Positions 31,672 to 40,403 are shown, counted from the first letter of the stretch. The stretch: 40,606 nt of DNA from Hyphomonadaceae bacterium (GCA_022843225.1 JALHOC010000015.1:4454-45059); one strand, 5' to 3'. Numbers and translations are program-made. The notes: generated by a model not told the origin, from the sequence alone.

Positions 31672-31992
31672 ATGCCGAAGATCACGTATATCGAGCACAC
31701 GGGCAAGGAACATGTCGTCGACGCGCCGGTGGGCCAGACGGTCATGGAAGCGGCCGTGAAGCACGCGCTGCCGGGCATCGACGCCGATTGCGGCGGCGCC
31801 TGCGCTTGCGCGACCTGTCATGTCTATGTCGATCCCGACTGGGCCTCCAAGACTGGCGAGGCCTCGTCGATGGAGCAATCCATGCTCGACTTCGCAAATG
31901 ACGTTGAAGACACCTCGCGTCTTTCTTGCCAGATCAAGATCAGCGCCGATCTCGATGGCCTCGTCGTGCGGTTGCCGAAGAGCCAGCATTGA
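31672..31992 (+). CDS. Adrenodoxin-type [2Fe-2S] ferredoxin
   Basis: A 106-residue ferredoxin. Cluster ligands are Cys40, Cys46 and Cys49 (C-x5-C-x2-C) and Cys86, the adrenodoxin/putidaredoxin arrangement. [28 protein letters not shown] opens the beta-grasp domain. It is the likely electron acceptor of the upstream reductase and donor to an oxygenase or to Fe-S/haem A biosynthesis enzymes elsewhere. ATG at 31672, with GGGACGTC upstream; its TGA overlaps the next ATG by one base (TGATG). Confidence 0.94.
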   Translation: MPKITYIEHTGKEHVVDAPVGQTVMEAAVKHALPGIDADCGGACACATCHVYVDPDWASKTGEASSMEQSMLDFANDVEDTSRLSCQIKISADLDGLVVRLPKSQH

Positions 31993-32438
31993 TGCTGAAA
32001 GCGCCGCCTCCGCTCTGGGCGATGGCGCTGCTGACCGCATTCTACTTTCTGAGCGACCTACCCTTCTTCGCGACGCTGCCAAGCCTGCAAAACACCATCG
32101 CCGGTCTGGCGCTGACAGCGATCGGCGTCGCCTTGCCAGTGATCGCCATCGCCCAGTTCCGCGCCGCGAACACGCAAGTGATGCCGACCTCGGAAACCAA
32201 CAATCAGTTGATCATCACAGGGCTTTACCACCTCACCCGCAACCCGATGTATGTGGGCGTCATCTTGGCGTCTTGCGGCGTCGCGCTCTGGGTGGGGCGG
32301 CCATTGATGGTTCTCGCGCCCTTGTGCGTGTTCATCATCACCAATTGGGTGCTGATCCCTTACGAAGAAGCCAAGATGCGCCGTCAGTTCGGCGCCCCGT
32401 ACGACGCCTACACGCAGCGCGTTCGCCGTTGGATTTGA
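31992..32438 (+). CDS. Isoprenylcysteine methyltransferase-like (ICMT/PEMT) membrane protein
   Basis: A 148-residue protein with about four membrane segments and the ICMT/PEMT signature: GLYHLTRNPMYVGVIL (about 78-93), then a short hydrophobic stretch and VLIPYEEAKMRRQFGAPYDAYTQRVRRWI, which matches the C-terminal E-x2-L-x9-Y-x3-V-P pattern. SAM-dependent methylation of a lipid or thiol at the membrane is suggested; the substrate is unknown. The ATG at 31992 overlaps the ferredoxin stop (TGATG). About 100 bp of unassigned sequence follow; a short frame ending in ...EFLEAVVREYARP reads like a gene remnant. Confidence 0.82.
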   Translation: MLKAPPPLWAMALLTAFYFLSDLPFFATLPSLQNTIAGLALTAIGVALPVIAIAQFRAANTQVMPTSETNNQLIITGLYHLTRNPMYVGVILASCGVALWVGRPLMVLAPLCVFIITNWVLIPYEEAKMRRQFGAPYDAYTQRVRRWI

Positions 32439-32540
32439 GGAACTTTGCCATGCGGACGATGCTCGCAAAAATGTGTTAGATCGCTCTCTGAAGGCCGCGA
32501 GTTCCTCGAAGCCGTGGTGCGCGAATACGCCCGCCCCTAG

Positions 32541-32861
32541 CTAAGCCAGCGCGATCATATCCTCGCCAACCACGCTCACCGCGACACGCTCCAGCGGTGC
32601 GCCATCGCACGGGCCGCCCGCGCACGCGCCCGTTTCGAGATCAAAGCTCGCGCCATGCGCGCCGCACACGAGATAGCGCTGCTCTTGCACGAGAATGCGC
32701 CCATCCGCGCGTTGCAGCGGGTAGCCGGCATGCGGGCAGCGATTGCGGAACGCGAACACGCGTTCGCCGCGCCGCGTCAGAATTAACGCACCGCCTTCAG
32801 AGGCGACCACCAGCGCGCCGCCATCTGGCACGTCCTCGACGCGCGCGAGAAGAGTGCTCAC
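32541..32861 (-). CDS. Rieske [2Fe-2S] domain protein
   Basis: A 106-residue stand-alone Rieske protein. The ligands are C42-P-H44 and C66-G-A-H69 (CxH...CxxH), with [20 protein letters not shown] matching the Rieske core. It is of the size of ferredoxin components in ring-hydroxylating dioxygenases or of NirD. No matching oxygenase is nearby, so the partner is unknown. The gene overlaps gpsA by 4 bp (32858-32861), suggesting joint translation. C-terminal GEDMIALA ends the domain. Confidence 0.9.
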   Translation of the reverse strand: MSTLLARVEDVPDGGALVVASEGGALILTRRGERVFAFRNRCPHAGYPLQRADGRILVQEQRYLVCGAHGASFDLETGACAGGPCDGAPLERVAVSVVGEDMIALA

Positions 32862-33871
32862 GCGCCTTCCGCGCGGAAAGGCCGAGAGAGCAGCGCGGTG
32901 ATCGCCTCGTCAACGCCAATGCGCCCGGCGACGATCGCATCGACGGCCGCGCAGATCGGCATTTCAACGCCGTGTTTGGCGGCCAGGGCGACCACGGCGG
33001 GCGCGCTTTCCGCACCCTCCGCAACCGAACGGCGCTCAGCCAGGATGTCCTTCAACGCGCGCCCCTCCCCCAAGGCCGCGCCCAGCGAAGTGTTGCGCGA
33101 GTTCATCGACGCGCAGGTGAGCACCAGATCACCCAAGCCGCACAGGCCAGACAACGTTTCCGCCTTCGCGCCCATGGCGAGGCCAAGCCGGGTCAGTTCG
33201 GCGAAGCCGCGCGTGATCAAAGCCGCGCGGGCGCCATCGCCCAGCTTGCGGCCCTCAGCGACGCCGCACGCGATCGCGATGACGTTCTTCACCGCGCCGC
33301 CGATCTCCGCGCCGATCAGGTCGTCCGTGATGTATGGGCGAAAGGTTGGCAAACCGATCGTGGCGACCAGGCGTTCCGCGAGCCAAGTGTCGCGCGTAGC
33401 GATTGTGATCGCCGTCGGCAAGCCGCGCGCGACATCCTTGGCGAAGCCCGGGCCCGAGAGGACGGCCGGGCTGACGTTAGGGCCAACATCGGCCAGCACT
33501 TCCGTCATCAGCGCCAGGGAGCCACGCTCGACCCCCTTGGCGCAGAGCACCACCGGCGGATCGGAATCGACTAGGCTCAGGAATGCCCCCAAGACCGATC
33601 GCATGTGCTGCGCCGGTGGGGCCATCAGATAGAGGTCGGCTGCGGCGGCTTCCCGCAGATCGCCGGTGGCCTGAATACCAGGGTTCAGCGGAATTCCAGG
33701 CAGAAACAATGTATTCTCGTGCGACTCGTTGATCGAGCGGACCACCTCGGGCTCGCGCGCCCAGATCAGGACTCGCCGGCCGGCCGCCGCCGCCACTTGC
33801 GCCAGGGCCGTCCCCCAAGCGCCCGCGCCAAGAACCGCGACGCTTTCGAATGCGTTGTCTGAATCCTTCAT
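32858..33871 (-). CDS. gpsA: NAD(P)H-dependent glycerol-3-phosphate dehydrogenase
   Basis: A 337-residue enzyme making sn-glycerol 3-phosphate for phospholipid synthesis. The NAD fold is [15 protein letters not shown] (11-25), [17 protein letters not shown] is the substrate loop, [17 protein letters not shown] contains the catalytic Lys, and [11 protein letters not shown] and SRN follow. The ATG at 33871 gives [13 protein letters not shown]; a TTG at 33886 could add five residues. In many alphaproteobacteria gpsA follows tsaD directly. Here a TetR gene and two microprotein genes on the other strand lie between them. Confidence 0.95.
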   Translation of the reverse strand: MKDSDNAFESVAVLGAGAWGTALAQVAAAAGRRVLIWAREPEVVRSINESHENTLFLPGIPLNPGIQATGDLREAAAADLYLMAPPAQHMRSVLGAFLSLVDSDPPVVLCAKGVERGSLALMTEVLADVGPNVSPAVLSGPGFAKDVARGLPTAITIATRDTWLAERLVATIGLPTFRPYITDDLIGAEIGGAVKNVIAIACGVAEGRKLGDGARAALITRGFAELTRLGLAMGAKAETLSGLCGLGDLVLTCASMNSRNTSLGAALGEGRALKDILAERRSVAEGAESAPAVVALAAKHGVEMPICAAVDAIVAGRIGVDEAITALLSRPFRAEGA

Positions 33872-33906
33872 TGAACGTTCAGCCAATACACGCTACCTTC
33901 TAGGTC

Positions 33907-34548
33907 ATGATGGATGAAAAAAGCGCCACCCGCGACCGTATCCTCGAAGCCGCGATGGCCCGTATCAAGCATTACGGCTACGGCAAAACAACCATGGCCG
34001 AGATCGCTGCCGATTGCGGCATGTCGCCCGGCAACATCTACCGCTTCTTCGAAGCCAAGATCGACATCGCAGAGGCTATGGCGCGCAAACACTACGCGGC
34101 GGTGCAAGGCGAATTGGCGGCGTTGGCGCGCAAGCGCGAATGGCCTGCTGACCGTCGCCTGCGCGAACTCTTCCGCAAGCGGCTGCATGATTCTTATTTC
34201 TTGCTCGAGGAAAGTGCGAAAATCATGGAAGTCGCGGAGGTTCTGCATCGCGAACGACCGTTGTTCGCTAACGAGCAATTGGCGTTGGAACGCGTGTTCC
34301 TAACGGCGCTGTTGGAAGAAGGCGCGCAGGCCGGTTTGTTCGCGGAAGCCGATCACACCTTCATCGCTGAGATGCTGCAAGCCGCGACCATGAAATTCTC
34401 GGTCCCGCAATTGTTCTCGCACCTGACCCTGCCGAAGCTGGAGCGGGAATTGGACGGCGTTTTGGATCTCGTTTTGAACGGGCTTTACGCCCGCCAAGGC
34501 GCATCGTCCGCCACGAAGACGCGCAAGCCAGAAGTCGCGCCCGCTTAA
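33907..34548 (+). CDS. TetR-family transcriptional regulator
   Basis: A 213-residue regulator. The N-terminal helix-turn-helix (about 10-56: RDRILEAAMARIKHYGYGKTTMAEIAADCGMSPGNIYRFFEAK) is a textbook TetR DNA-binding domain. The C-terminal domain is helical and ligand binding. The ATG at 33907 starts 36 bp from the divergent gpsA start, so gpsA or the downstream small genes could be targets. Two ATG codons in tandem open the gene. The C-terminus is basic (SATKTRKPEVAPA). No ligand is evident. A sigma70-like promoter follows at 34585. Confidence 0.92.
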   Translation: MMDEKSATRDRILEAAMARIKHYGYGKTTMAEIAADCGMSPGNIYRFFEAKIDIAEAMARKHYAAVQGELAALARKREWPADRRLRELFRKRLHDSYFLLEESAKIMEVAEVLHRERPLFANEQLALERVFLTALLEEGAQAGLFAEADHTFIAEMLQAATMKFSVPQLFSHLTLPKLERELDGVLDLVLNGLYARQGASSATKTRKPEVAPA

Positions 34549-34584
34549 ATCGGGTTAACTTGTGAACGGTAACGATTTTATTCA

Positions 34585-34613
34585 TTGACTAGCGACCAGT
34601 GCTCCGCTATATT
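34585..34613 (+). promoter_or_regulatory. Sigma70-type promoter of the first microprotein gene
   Basis: TTGACT (34585-34590) and TATATT (34608-34613) are separated by exactly 17 bp, the best consensus-like promoter in the window. The expected start site is near 34620, about 25 nt before the ATG at 34646, leaving a short leader with ACGGAGC as ribosome site. Confidence 0.75.
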
Positions 34614-34645
34614 CCTTTCATCGGATCAAAGCACGGAGCACTTCA

Positions 34646-34762
34646 ATGACCGCCAACCGCCCTTCCTTCTTGACCATGTCAGCCTTCGTGGCGTTCGCCG
34701 CCTTTCTGGTCGCCGCAGCGGCCTCCCCGGTCTTGCACATCGCGGCGCAAGTCGTCGCCTGA
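34646..34762 (+). CDS. Single-pass membrane microprotein, 38 aa (paralogue 1)
   Basis: A 38-residue peptide starting MTANRPSFLTMSAF, with a hydrophobic helix at about 11-32 and the ending SPVLHIAAQVVA. It lies directly after a consensus promoter and carries an ACGGAGC ribosome site 8-10 nt before the ATG. A second 38-residue peptide at 34984 aligns without gaps, with 15 identical positions including P28, V29 and A33-A34-Q35-V36-V37. A duplicated, conserved length and ending make a chance frame unlikely. Probably an inner-membrane peptide; no known family recalled. The gene lies between tetR and tsaD. A short stem with TTT (34778-34793) may end its transcript. Confidence 0.65.
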   Translation: MTANRPSFLTMSAFVAFAAFLVAAAASPVLHIAAQVVA

Positions 34763-34777
34763 GGCTGCGGGAAGGTG

Positions 34778-34793
34778 CCCCGCCCCGGGGTTT
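34778..34793 (+). terminator. Weak terminator candidate after microprotein 1
   Basis: CCCCG (34778-34782), loop CCC, CGGGG (34786-34790), followed by TTT. The stem is short and the tail minimal; termination would be partial. Flanking GGAAGGTGC and GCACCTTTCC could also pair over a long loop. Confidence 0.35.
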
Positions 34794-34983
34794 GTGCAGG
34801 CGCGAAGTGAGAGCTTTACGCCCGCACCTTTCCTTGCGTTAATGGGGTTAATTTTAACTTCACCATCCAATTGCGCATAGCTGCGCTGGGCATTCTCGCC
34901 TTCTCTTGGGTGCATCCGAGGCGCATCTAACCGGCATCGATGTTTCGCACGTGCAGCATCGAGATAGAGAATTGGAGAACAAC

Positions 34984-35100
34984 ATGTCTGCGCAAGACCT
35001 GCCGACGACCGCCCGGGCCCTGTCCGTGATCGTCGCTATTGCCCTGGTGGCAACCGCGCTGGCGCCAGTGATTTTCACGGCCGCGCAGGTTGTGACCTAA
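34984..35100 (+). CDS. Single-pass membrane microprotein, 38 aa (paralogue 2)
   Basis: A 38-residue peptide starting [15 protein letters not shown], with a hydrophobic helix at about 13-32 and ending [12 protein letters not shown]. It has a TTGGAGAAC ribosome site 5-10 nt before the ATG. It matches the 34646 peptide along its full length, with P-V-x3-A-A-Q-V-V conserved at the C-terminus. Its TAA overlaps the convergent tsaD stop by 4 bp. The 221-bp gap between the two peptides holds TTAA-rich sequence (near 34848) but no clear promoter. Likely a membrane peptide of unknown role. Confidence 0.6.
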   Translation: MSAQDLPTTARALSVIVAIALVATALAPVIFTAAQVVT

Positions 35101-36191
35101 GCTTTTGCTCCCTTGCGCCCGGGCTTATGGCTCGGGCGCAAGCGGGCTGAAGTTTCATCCAAAGGCCATCGCGGCCGGGCCGGAACGGCCAGATCATCAC
35201 TGAATCCACGGCTCAATCGTTCAGCCCCAGCCAGAGCAATCATAGCCGCATTGTCGGTGCACCATTTCATCGGCGGGGCATGAAACTCATAGCGCTGCTC
35301 CAACGCCAGACCTTCGAGCCGCGCCCGAATGGCGCGATTGGCCGCGACACCGCCCGCCGCCACTAATCTCCCCTTCGCCCCCCAAATCGGATCGAACGCA
35401 CGCATCGCTTTGCGGGACCGGTCCTCGATCACGTCTAAAACCGCCGCCTGGAAGCTGGCGCACAAATCGGCCTTGTCTTGGTCCGTCGGCGATCCCAATC
35501 GATCCACTTCGCGCGCACACGCCGTCTTGAGGCCCGCGAACGAGAAGTCGCAGCCCTCCCGGCCCAGCATCGGCCTAGGCAGCGCGAACCGCGTCGGATC
35601 GCCATTTTTCGCATGTTTTTCAACAAGCGGGCCACCGGGAAAGCCAAGATCCAGGAGCTTGCCCAGCTTGTCGAAGGCCTCGCCCAGGGCATCGTCGATG
35701 GTCGAGCCCAAGCGCCGATAAACGCCCACGTCGAGCACGCCGATGAACTGGCAATGCCCACCCGACACCAGAAGCAACAGGTACGGAAAACTCGGCCCCA
35801 CCCCAACAAGGCGCGGAGACAGCGCATGCCCTTCCAGGTGATTGACCGCAATCAGCGGCTTCCCATGCGCCAGGGCAATCGCCTTGCCCGCCAGTAAGCC
35901 CACCATGACGCCGCCGATCAGGCCTGGTCCCGCCGTCGCCGCCACCCCGTCAAGATCGTCGAAGCCCAGGGCCGCGTCGCGCATGGCCGCTGCAATGGTT
36001 CCATCAAGCCCTTCGACATGGGCGCGTGCGGCGATTTCCGGCACCACGCCCTGATAGGGCGCATGCTGCGCGGCCTGGCCCAGCACAATGTCCGACAGAA
36101 CCTCCGCGCGCCCGTCCGTCAGCCGCACCACCGCAGCGGCGGTCTCGTCGCAGCTTGTCTCGATGCCAAGGACAGTGAGGGATTGGGTCAC
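35097..36191 (-). CDS. tsaD: tRNA N6-adenosine threonylcarbamoyltransferase TsaD
   Basis: A 364-residue Kae1/OSGEP-family enzyme that transfers threonylcarbamoyl to A37 of t[18 protein letters not shown] (8-22) and the metal-binding HLEGH (118-122) are diagnostic, as are [21 protein letters not shown] and the C-terminal [12 protein letters not shown]. It works with TsaE (29867-30337) and with TsaB/TsaC elsewhere. The start ATG at 36191 is divergent from hemC with a 63-bp gap, a conserved alphaproteobacterial layout. Confidence 0.96.
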   Translation of the reverse strand: MTQSLTVLGIETSCDETAAAVVRLTDGRAEVLSDIVLGQAAQHAPYQGVVPEIAARAHVEGLDGTIAAAMRDAALGFDDLDGVAATAGPGLIGGVMVGLLAGKAIALAHGKPLIAVNHLEGHALSPRLVGVGPSFPYLLLLVSGGHCQFIGVLDVGVYRRLGSTIDDALGEAFDKLGKLLDLGFPGGPLVEKHAKNGDPTRFALPRPMLGREGCDFSFAGLKTACAREVDRLGSPTDQDKADLCASFQAAVLDVIEDRSRKAMRAFDPIWGAKGRLVAAGGVAANRAIRARLEGLALEQRYEFHAPPMKWCTDNAAMIALAGAERLSRGFSDDLAVPARPRWPLDETSARLRPSHKPGRKGAKA

Positions 36192-36254
36192 GAAGCGGGA
36201 TGTAGTCGGTAATCACCCTCCCCGCGAGAGGCGGAATAATCTACATCCTTGGCG

Positions 36255-37196
36255 ATGAGCATTCTTCTCCGCATTGGCGCGCGCGGGTCGCCGCTCTCGG
36301 CAGCGCAAACCGAACGCACACGCGCATTGCTAGCCGCTCATATGGGCGTCGATCCCGAACGCATCACGTTTGTCGCGATCAAGACAACAGGAGACGCGAT
36401 TCAGGATCGCCGCCTGATCGAGTCCGGCGGCAAAGGCCTGTTCACTAAGGAACTCGACGAAGCCCTGCTCGACAAGCGCATCGATATCGCCGTTCATTCG
36501 CTGAAGGATTTGCCCACGCGTCTCCACGACGGTTTGACGCTAGCTTGCGTCCCAGAGCGCGAGGATCCGCGCGACGCCTTCGTCAGCTTGCAGGCGAAAA
36601 CGCTCGCGGATTTGCCAGCTGGCGCAAACGTCGGAACCGCCAGCTTGCGCCGGCAAGCGCAAGTCCTGTTTACGCGCCCTGATCTTGGGATTGTCACCTT
36701 GCGCGGCAATGTCGATACGCGATTGAAGAAGCTCGAAGCCGGTGAGGCGGACGCAACGTTCCTGGCGCTGGCTGGCCTGAGACGACTCGGCCTGGAAGCG
36801 CGCGCAACAAGCTTGATGGACCCGATCGCGGCCCCGCCGGCGGCGTGCCAAGGCGCGCTCGCCATCACAGCGCGCGCACATGACGGCGAAACGCTCGCAA
36901 AATTGTCGGGCTTCGAGAACAGCGACGCGCGCGTGGAAATCGAAGCAGAACGCGCTTTTTTGGAAGCGCTTGACGGTTCCTGCCGGACGCCGATTGGCGC
37001 GCTGGCGCGCCTGGCCAATGGCGCATTGGACTTTGTCGGCGAAACACTGACGCCTGACGGAAGCGCGCGTTGGCGGCGCACAGCGCGCATTGCATTGGGG
37101 AGAGACCCGGTCGCCGAAGCGCGCGCGCTTGGGCTCAAACTCGGCGGGGAAATTCGCACCGAAGCCGGCGCTGCGCTTGTTATGGACGCCTCGTGA
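36255..37196 (+). CDS. hemC: Hydroxymethylbilane synthase (porphobilinogen deaminase)
   Basis: A 313-residue enzyme linking four porphobilinogens into hydroxymethylbilane. Catalytic Asp85 (VHSLKDLP), the Arg-rich TASLRRQAQ and VTLRGNVDTRL loops, and the dipyrromethane-anchoring Cys243 (DGSCRTPIGALA) are in place. The ATG at 36255 gives MSILLRIGARGSPLS; an in-frame TTG at 36249 is less likely. Its TGA overlaps the GTG of hemD (37193-37196), so the two are coupled. It opens the haem cluster at the right end. Confidence 0.96.
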   Translation: MSILLRIGARGSPLSAAQTERTRALLAAHMGVDPERITFVAIKTTGDAIQDRRLIESGGKGLFTKELDEALLDKRIDIAVHSLKDLPTRLHDGLTLACVPEREDPRDAFVSLQAKTLADLPAGANVGTASLRRQAQVLFTRPDLGIVTLRGNVDTRLKKLEAGEADATFLALAGLRRLGLEARATSLMDPIAAPPAACQGALAITARAHDGETLAKLSGFENSDARVEIEAERAFLEALDGSCRTPIGALARLANGALDFVGETLTPDGSARWRRTARIALGRDPVAEARALGLKLGGEIRTEAGAALVMDAS

Positions 37197-37873
37197 GCAA
37201 GCGTGTTGCTATCACGCGTGCGCAACCCGAAGCCGAATCCACGGCCGCCCGCGTGCGGGCGCGCGGTCATATGGCGATTGTAGCGCCGTTGCTGACGATC
37301 GTACCCTGCGGCTACGATACGAGCTTGCATGGCGTACAGGCTTTGCTGTTCACAAGTTCGAATGGCGTGCGCGCCTTTCCCAATCATCGCGGCGCTCAAG
37401 CAGTCACGGTCCTCGCGGTCGGTGACTCGACGGCGCAAGCCGCGCGCGATTCCGGCTTCGCGAATGTACATTCCGCACAGGGTGATGTGGGTTCATTGGC
37501 CGCGCTCGCCAAGCGCATGCTCTCGCCTGCTTCGGGCAAACTCCTCCATATCGGCGGCGCCGACATTGCCGGGGATTTAGCGGGCGACTTGACCAGCGCG
37601 GGGTTTCTCGTTGAGCGTCGCGTCGCCTATGCGGCGACTGCAGCAAGCGCGCTGCCGTCGGCATACGCGGAGCCGCTGGACATCGTGCTTTTCCACAGCG
37701 CGCGGGCGGCGGCGGCGTTCATCGCCCTCGGCGCGCCGCACGCGGATCGCCTGATCGCAGCGTGCATGAGCCCCAATGTAGCCGAAACAGCCGCCCAGAC
37801 GTCCTGGGCACAGCTTGTTGTGGCGCCCCGGCCACGCGAAGACGACCTTCTCAACACCGCATTTCAGGGGTGA
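37193..37873 (+). CDS. hemD: Uroporphyrinogen-III synthase
   Basis: A 226-residue HemD protein that cyclises hydroxymethylbilane with D-ring inversion. Sequence is typically poorly conserved; the visible guides are the RVAITRAQPEAESTAARV start, ALLFTSSNGVRAF (family TSxNG motif), VLAVGDSTAQAARDSGF and IVLFHSARAAAAF. The GTG at 37193 overlaps the hemC stop, which decides the start. The mitofilin-like gene begins about 120 bp later, as is usual in alphaproteobacteria. Confidence 0.92.
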   Translation: MSKRVAITRAQPEAESTAARVRARGHMAIVAPLLTIVPCGYDTSLHGVQALLFTSSNGVRAFPNHRGAQAVTVLAVGDSTAQAARDSGFANVHSAQGDVGSLAALAKRMLSPASGKLLHIGGADIAGDLAGDLTSAGFLVERRVAYAATAASALPSAYAEPLDIVLFHSARAAAAFIALGAPHADRLIAACMSPNVAETAAQTSWAQLVVAPRPREDDLLNTAFQG

Positions 37874-37994
37874 GACTACCCTGCTGGCGCAAGCGCTTGA
37901 GCGCACCCCTCAGGGCCCCTAAGTTCCCCGCTTCGAGCCGCCGCTTCGTTCTCGTTGCGAAATGGCGGAAATGTCGGGAATTTTGGGGAATCTC

Positions 37995-38987
37995 ATGAGC
38001 CGTGACGACGACGACCCGCGCGACCGCGCCGAGCCGATCGACGTTGAGTTCGAACCGGCCAATCGCTCTCGCGGCGGCGGGGGCATTTCCAGTGGCGCGG
38101 CAATGTTGCTGGCTGTGGCCGCGGCCGGCGTTGGCGCCGCGGGCGGCGCTGTGGCGCCGCGCATTCCCGCCGTACAATCTGCGCTCAACCAGATCGCTCC
38201 CGCGTCCGCGGCGATCGACGCAACAACGCCGAATGCGAGCGCGGCCGAACTCGACCAACGGCTCGCCGCGATTGAGACCATCATGAACGCCCCGCTTGCA
38301 GTGGCGGCGGCGGGCGAAGCAGGCGACGGCGGCACCGCAGCGCGCGTGTTCGCTTTGCAAGCGGGCCTGCGTGATCTTGAAGGCCAATTGCAGCGCATGC
38401 CGAGTACGGCGGAAGTGCAAGCGCTCGTCGGCGAAGTGCGGCGTTTGCAGGAAGAGCTCCCAGCTGTCGCCGCAGAGGCGCGCGCCGCCGCCACAGCTGC
38501 GCGTGCGTCCTACGCAGTAGTCGCTGCGTCTGAGGCCGCGCGCTCATCTGGCCCATTCGAGCAAGCGCACGCCGCGCTCGCGGCTTTGCTGCCGAATGAT
38601 CCCAATGTCGCGGCGCTGGCGCCGCTGGCGCGCTCGGGCGCGCCGACGCGCACGGAATTGCGCGACCGCTTCGAGCGGCTCGACAACGAAATCATTCGCG
38701 CGTCTCGGCAAAGCCAAGCCGGTGCAGGTTTCTGGGGCCGCATCCAGGCCGCGCTCGCGCAATGGATCGTGATCCGGCGCTCGGGGACGGGCGACACGCC
38801 AGAAGGCATCGTAGAGCGCGCCGAACAAGCGATCGCCGCGGATCGCCTCGACGCTGCCGTACAAGAGCTCAATCGCCTGCCCGCCGCGCCGAAGCGCGTC
38901 GCGCAGACCTGGATCAACGACGCGAGCCGCCGCATCGAAATCGATCAGCGCATCGCGGCGATCCGCCAAGAATTGTCGCGGAGTTAA
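37995..38987 (+). CDS. Mitofilin/HemX-like membrane protein (COG4223-like)
   Basis: A 330-residue protein with an acidic N-terminal cytoplasmic tail (MSRDDDDPRDRAEPI), one membrane segment near 33-55 (ISSGAAMLLAVAAAGVGAAGG), a long Ala-rich helical/coiled-coil periplasmic region and a conserved C-terminal domain (WIVIRRSGTGDTPEGIVERAEQAI...WINDASRRIEIDQRIAAIRQEL). This is the alphaproteobacterial relative of mitochondrial Mic60 that sits between hemD and hemY; roles in envelope membrane shaping have been shown in some species. The ATG at 37995 follows GGGGA; ATG codons at 37962 and 37974 could extend it. It ends 6 bp before hemY. Confidence 0.85.
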   Translation: MSRDDDDPRDRAEPIDVEFEPANRSRGGGGISSGAAMLLAVAAAGVGAAGGAVAPRIPAVQSALNQIAPASAAIDATTPNASAAELDQRLAAIETIMNAPLAVAAAGEAGDGGTAARVFALQAGLRDLEGQLQRMPSTAEVQALVGEVRRLQEELPAVAAEARAAATAARASYAVVAASEAARSSGPFEQAHAALAALLPNDPNVAALAPLARSGAPTRTELRDRFERLDNEIIRASRQSQAGAGFWGRIQAALAQWIVIRRSGTGDTPEGIVERAEQAIAADRLDAAVQELNRLPAAPKRVAQTWINDASRRIEIDQRIAAIRQELSRS

Positions 38988-38993
38988 GCCCTC

Positions 38994-40403
38994 ATGTTGC
39001 GCCTTGCGTTTCTGCTGATCATCGCCGTGATGGCGGTGCTGGCGTCGTGGCAAATTCTCTCCACCGATGCCGGCACGGTCGAAATCAATTGGTTTGGCGC
39101 GGAGGTCTCGACCAGCGGTCTGTTCGCGGTGATCGTGCTTGTCACCATCGTCGCGCTGGCTTTGCCATTGCTGCGCCTTTTGATGTTTTTGATGGACGCG
39201 CCGGGTCGCATTGGCAAATCGAGCCAACGCGCGCGCATACGCCGGGGACAGGAAGCGCTCGCGCTCGGCTTGATCGCTGCGGAGGCTGGTGAGTTCGAAG
39301 ACGCGCGTCGCCACGCTGACAAGGCCGAGGACCTGATCGACGAACCGCGCTTGGCGATGTTGCTGCAGGCGCGCGCGGCCGAGGTGGGTGGCGACACCGC
39401 CGGCGCAGAGCGCGCCTATTCCGGCATGCTCCAACACGAAGACACCGAGGTGCTTGGGCGCAAAGGTCTCATGGCCGCCGCCTTGAAGCGCGGCGACCGC
39501 ACAGCCGCGCGCGCGCACGCTGAGGGCGCGCTGAAAGCGTCGAAGACGGCCGCGTGGCCGTTCCAATATGCGTTCGATCTCGCTGTGCAGGCCGCCGATT
39601 GGGAAAGCGCGATTGAGACGCTCGACCTGGGCGATAAGCGCAAGCTGATGGAAGACAAAGTCGCCAGGCGCCGCCGCGCGGTGTTGATGGCGGCGCAAGC
39701 GGCGAAGCTCGAACGCGAACGCCGGCCCGACAAAGCCGCCGAGCTTGCACAGAAAGCGTTCCGTATGTCGCCGGGCTTTGCGCCGGCGGGGGCGCTGACC
39801 GCGCGCTTGATGGCGGGCGAAGGCAAGGCCGAGCGCGCGGCCGCGATCCTGGAAGAAGCCTGGGAAAACGGCCCCCATCCAGCTCTCGCGCACGCCTATC
39901 GCGACCTCGTTCAAGGGGAGACCCGGGAGGCGCGCGCCGAACGTATGGCCGCTCTCGCCGACAAGCGCCGTGACTCTCGCGAAAGCCGCATCGTGCTGGC
40001 CGAACTGGCGATGGAACGCGGCGATTGGGGCGGCGCACAGGCCGCGCTCGAAGACGCCTATCGCGAAAATCCCTCCTCGCGCATTTGCATTCTGTTCGCG
40101 CAGGTCGCACGCGGGCGCGGCGATGAGAACGGTGCGCGGACATGGCTGGCGCAAGCCGCCGCCGCGCCACGCGAAGCGGATTGGTCCGACCTCGATCCTG
40201 AAGGCCCGGCGTTCTTGTACGATGACAATGATTGGGCGCGGCTAGTGTACGTCTATGGCGACGGCGGCCAGCTCATCCACCCACGCATGGAACGCGGGGC
40301 TCATGACGCGCTGGGGCCGGTGCTGGCGTTGCCAACCGCCGTGCTGTCGCCGCCGAGGACGCAGCCCGTGACGGACCATGTTGAGGTCGAGGAAGTGCGG
40401 TAA
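38994..40403 (+). CDS. HemY-like membrane protein with TPR domain
   Basis: A 469-residue protein with two N-terminal membrane helices (about 3-20 and 42-66) flanking a short periplasmic loop (TDAGTVEINWFGAEVSTS), as in the HemY N-terminal domain, followed by a long helical TPR-type region: EALALGLIAAEAGEFEDARRHADKA, RKGLMAAALKRGDRTAARAH, and further pairs to about 380. DLDPEGPAFLYDDNDWARLV near 410 is a conserved alphaproteobacterial tail, and a Pro-rich end follows. HemY proteins occur beside hemC/hemD but are not required for the enzymatic steps; their role is unclear. ATG at 38994. Confidence 0.88.
   Translation: MLRLAFLLIIAVMAVLASWQILSTDAGTVEINWFGAEVSTSGLFAVIVLVTIVALALPLLRLLMFLMDAPGRIGKSSQRARIRRGQEALALGLIAAEAGEFEDARRHADKAEDLIDEPRLAMLLQARAAEVGGDTAGAERAYSGMLQHEDTEVLGRKGLMAAALKRGDRTAARAHAEGALKASKTAAWPFQYAFDLAVQAADWESAIETLDLGDKRKLMEDKVARRRRAVLMAAQAAKLERERRPDKAAELAQKAFRMSPGFAPAGALTARLMAGEGKAERAAAILEEAWENGPHPALAHAYRDLVQGETREARAERMAALADKRRDSRESRIVLAELAMERGDWGGAQAALEDAYRENPSSRICILFAQVARGRGDENGARTWLAQAAAAPREADWSDLDPEGPAFLYDDNDWARLVYVYGDGGQLIHPRMERGAHDALGPVLALPTAVLSPPRTQPVTDHVEVEEVR

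Noticed and set aside
32445-32540. Short frame after the methyltransferase gene ending in ...EFLEAVVREYARP
   Set aside because: Only about 31 codons with a TTG start; it resembles a protein fragment and may be a gene remnant, but there is too little to call a pseudogene.
34838-34870. Clustered TTAA motifs suggesting a CtrA box upstream of the second microprotein
   Set aside because: The spacings between TTAA copies (5, 2 and 11 bp) do not match the TTAA-N7-TTAA CtrA consensus.
38544-40154. Minus-strand open frame of 536 codons opposite the mitofilin-like gene and hemY
   Set aside because: Composition is His/Arg-rich shadow sequence spanning two well-supported plus-strand genes; no domain or ribosome site.
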